NCBI RefSeq assembly: GCF_009789195.1
Contig: NZ_WSTC01000046.1
Location: forward strand, 1 to 32,367
Origin: Paenibacillus sp. MMS18-CY102
Lineage (GTDB): Bacteria > Bacillota > Bacilli > Paenibacillales > Paenibacillaceae
DNA length: 32,367 nt
Direction of reading: 5' to 3'
Numbering within the stretch: the stretch's first letter is position 1; each line of letters starts with the position of its first letter. The notes under the pieces were generated by a model. The model was not told where the DNA came from. It saw nothing but the letters and a program-made list of their open reading frames with translations, and searched no databases. Positions 32,337 through 32,367 of this stretch are shown here, piece after piece. The position numbers and the translations under genes were made by a program.

Positions 32337-32367
32337 ATGAAAAATTCTACTTCATTATCAACTATTC
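32337..32367 (+). CDS. Start of a truncated coding region, probably transposase
   Basis: ATG followed by ten codons (MKNSTSLSTI) and then the window edge. Transposase is inferred from the foldback before it and the possible IS end; ten residues are too few to identify a family. Confidence 0.4.
   Translation, partial: MKNSTSLSTI

Larger units (their letters stand above)
32232..32367 (+). mobile_element. Probable insertion sequence, left end (partial)
   Basis: The last ~135 nt differ in character from the cupin gene and its repeats. TGTAGGGCTGTTGATTA (from about 32241) could be the terminal inverted repeat of an IS4-type element, followed by a foldback and a short start of a reading frame. 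The other end is outside the window, so the boundary and family are guesses. Confidence 0.4.

Overview
The window looks like a chromosomal segment from a spore-forming Firmicute of the Paenibacillaceae (Paenibacillus or Cohnella type; genus inferred from gene content and synteny, not proven). The evidence is the Bacillus-type gene order, a large (about 270 nt) SRP RNA, sporulation genes (bofA, spo0F, a pbpG-like PBP), an RNA polymerase delta subunit, a T-box leader, strong Shine-Dalgarno sites and frequent GTG/TTG starts. Nearly all core genes lie on the minus strand, reading towards a 16S rRNA gene at the left edge.

Left block (1-4600), minus strand: SRP RNA - dnaX - yaaK - recR - yaaL - bofA - 16S rRNA. 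This is the arrangement known from near the B. subtilis origin: DNA replication/repair, then the pro-sigma-K processing inhibitor, then an rRNA operon with three tandem promoters.

Second block (4600-17300), minus strand: argS and ywiB behind a T-box, rpoE (delta), pyrG, spo0F, murA (murAB/murZ type), rho, a radical SAM protein of unknown role, rpmE and a small lipoprotein. It resembles the B. subtilis argS/rpoE/pyrG/spo0F/murAB/rho/rpmE region, but fbaA, tal and glpX are absent, the radical SAM gene sits between rho and rpmE, and a plus-strand subtilisin-like protease gene separates argS from rpoE.

Third block (17300-25900): a DNA-deoxyinosine glycosylase-like gene whose 5' end overlaps a small Paenibacillus-type protein gene in a repeat-rich stretch; a secreted leucine-rich-repeat/transglutaminase-like protein; the polyamine operon speE-speB; a small membrane-anchored protein; and a class A penicillin-binding protein beside speE, as for B. 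subtilis pbpG, preceded by a good forespore (sigma-G/F type) promoter.

Right block (25900-32367), more accessory: a LysR regulator divergent from a branched-chain aminotransferase gene with a perfect LysR-type box between them; a lipoprotein gene broken by two apparent frameshifts; a small nucleotide-transferase-like protein; an ArsB/NhaD-type permease without arsR; a cupin protein; two imperfect 50-bp direct repeats; and a probable insertion-sequence end with a foldback at the transposase start, cut by the window edge.

No CRISPR array, prophage or obvious defence system is visible. The most distinctive items are the radical SAM gene in the rho-rpmE unit, the rpmE terminator that contains the next gene's ribosome binding site, the overlapping gene pair with expanded repeats, the hairpin-rich leaders of pyrG and murA, and the LRR-transglutaminase protein.
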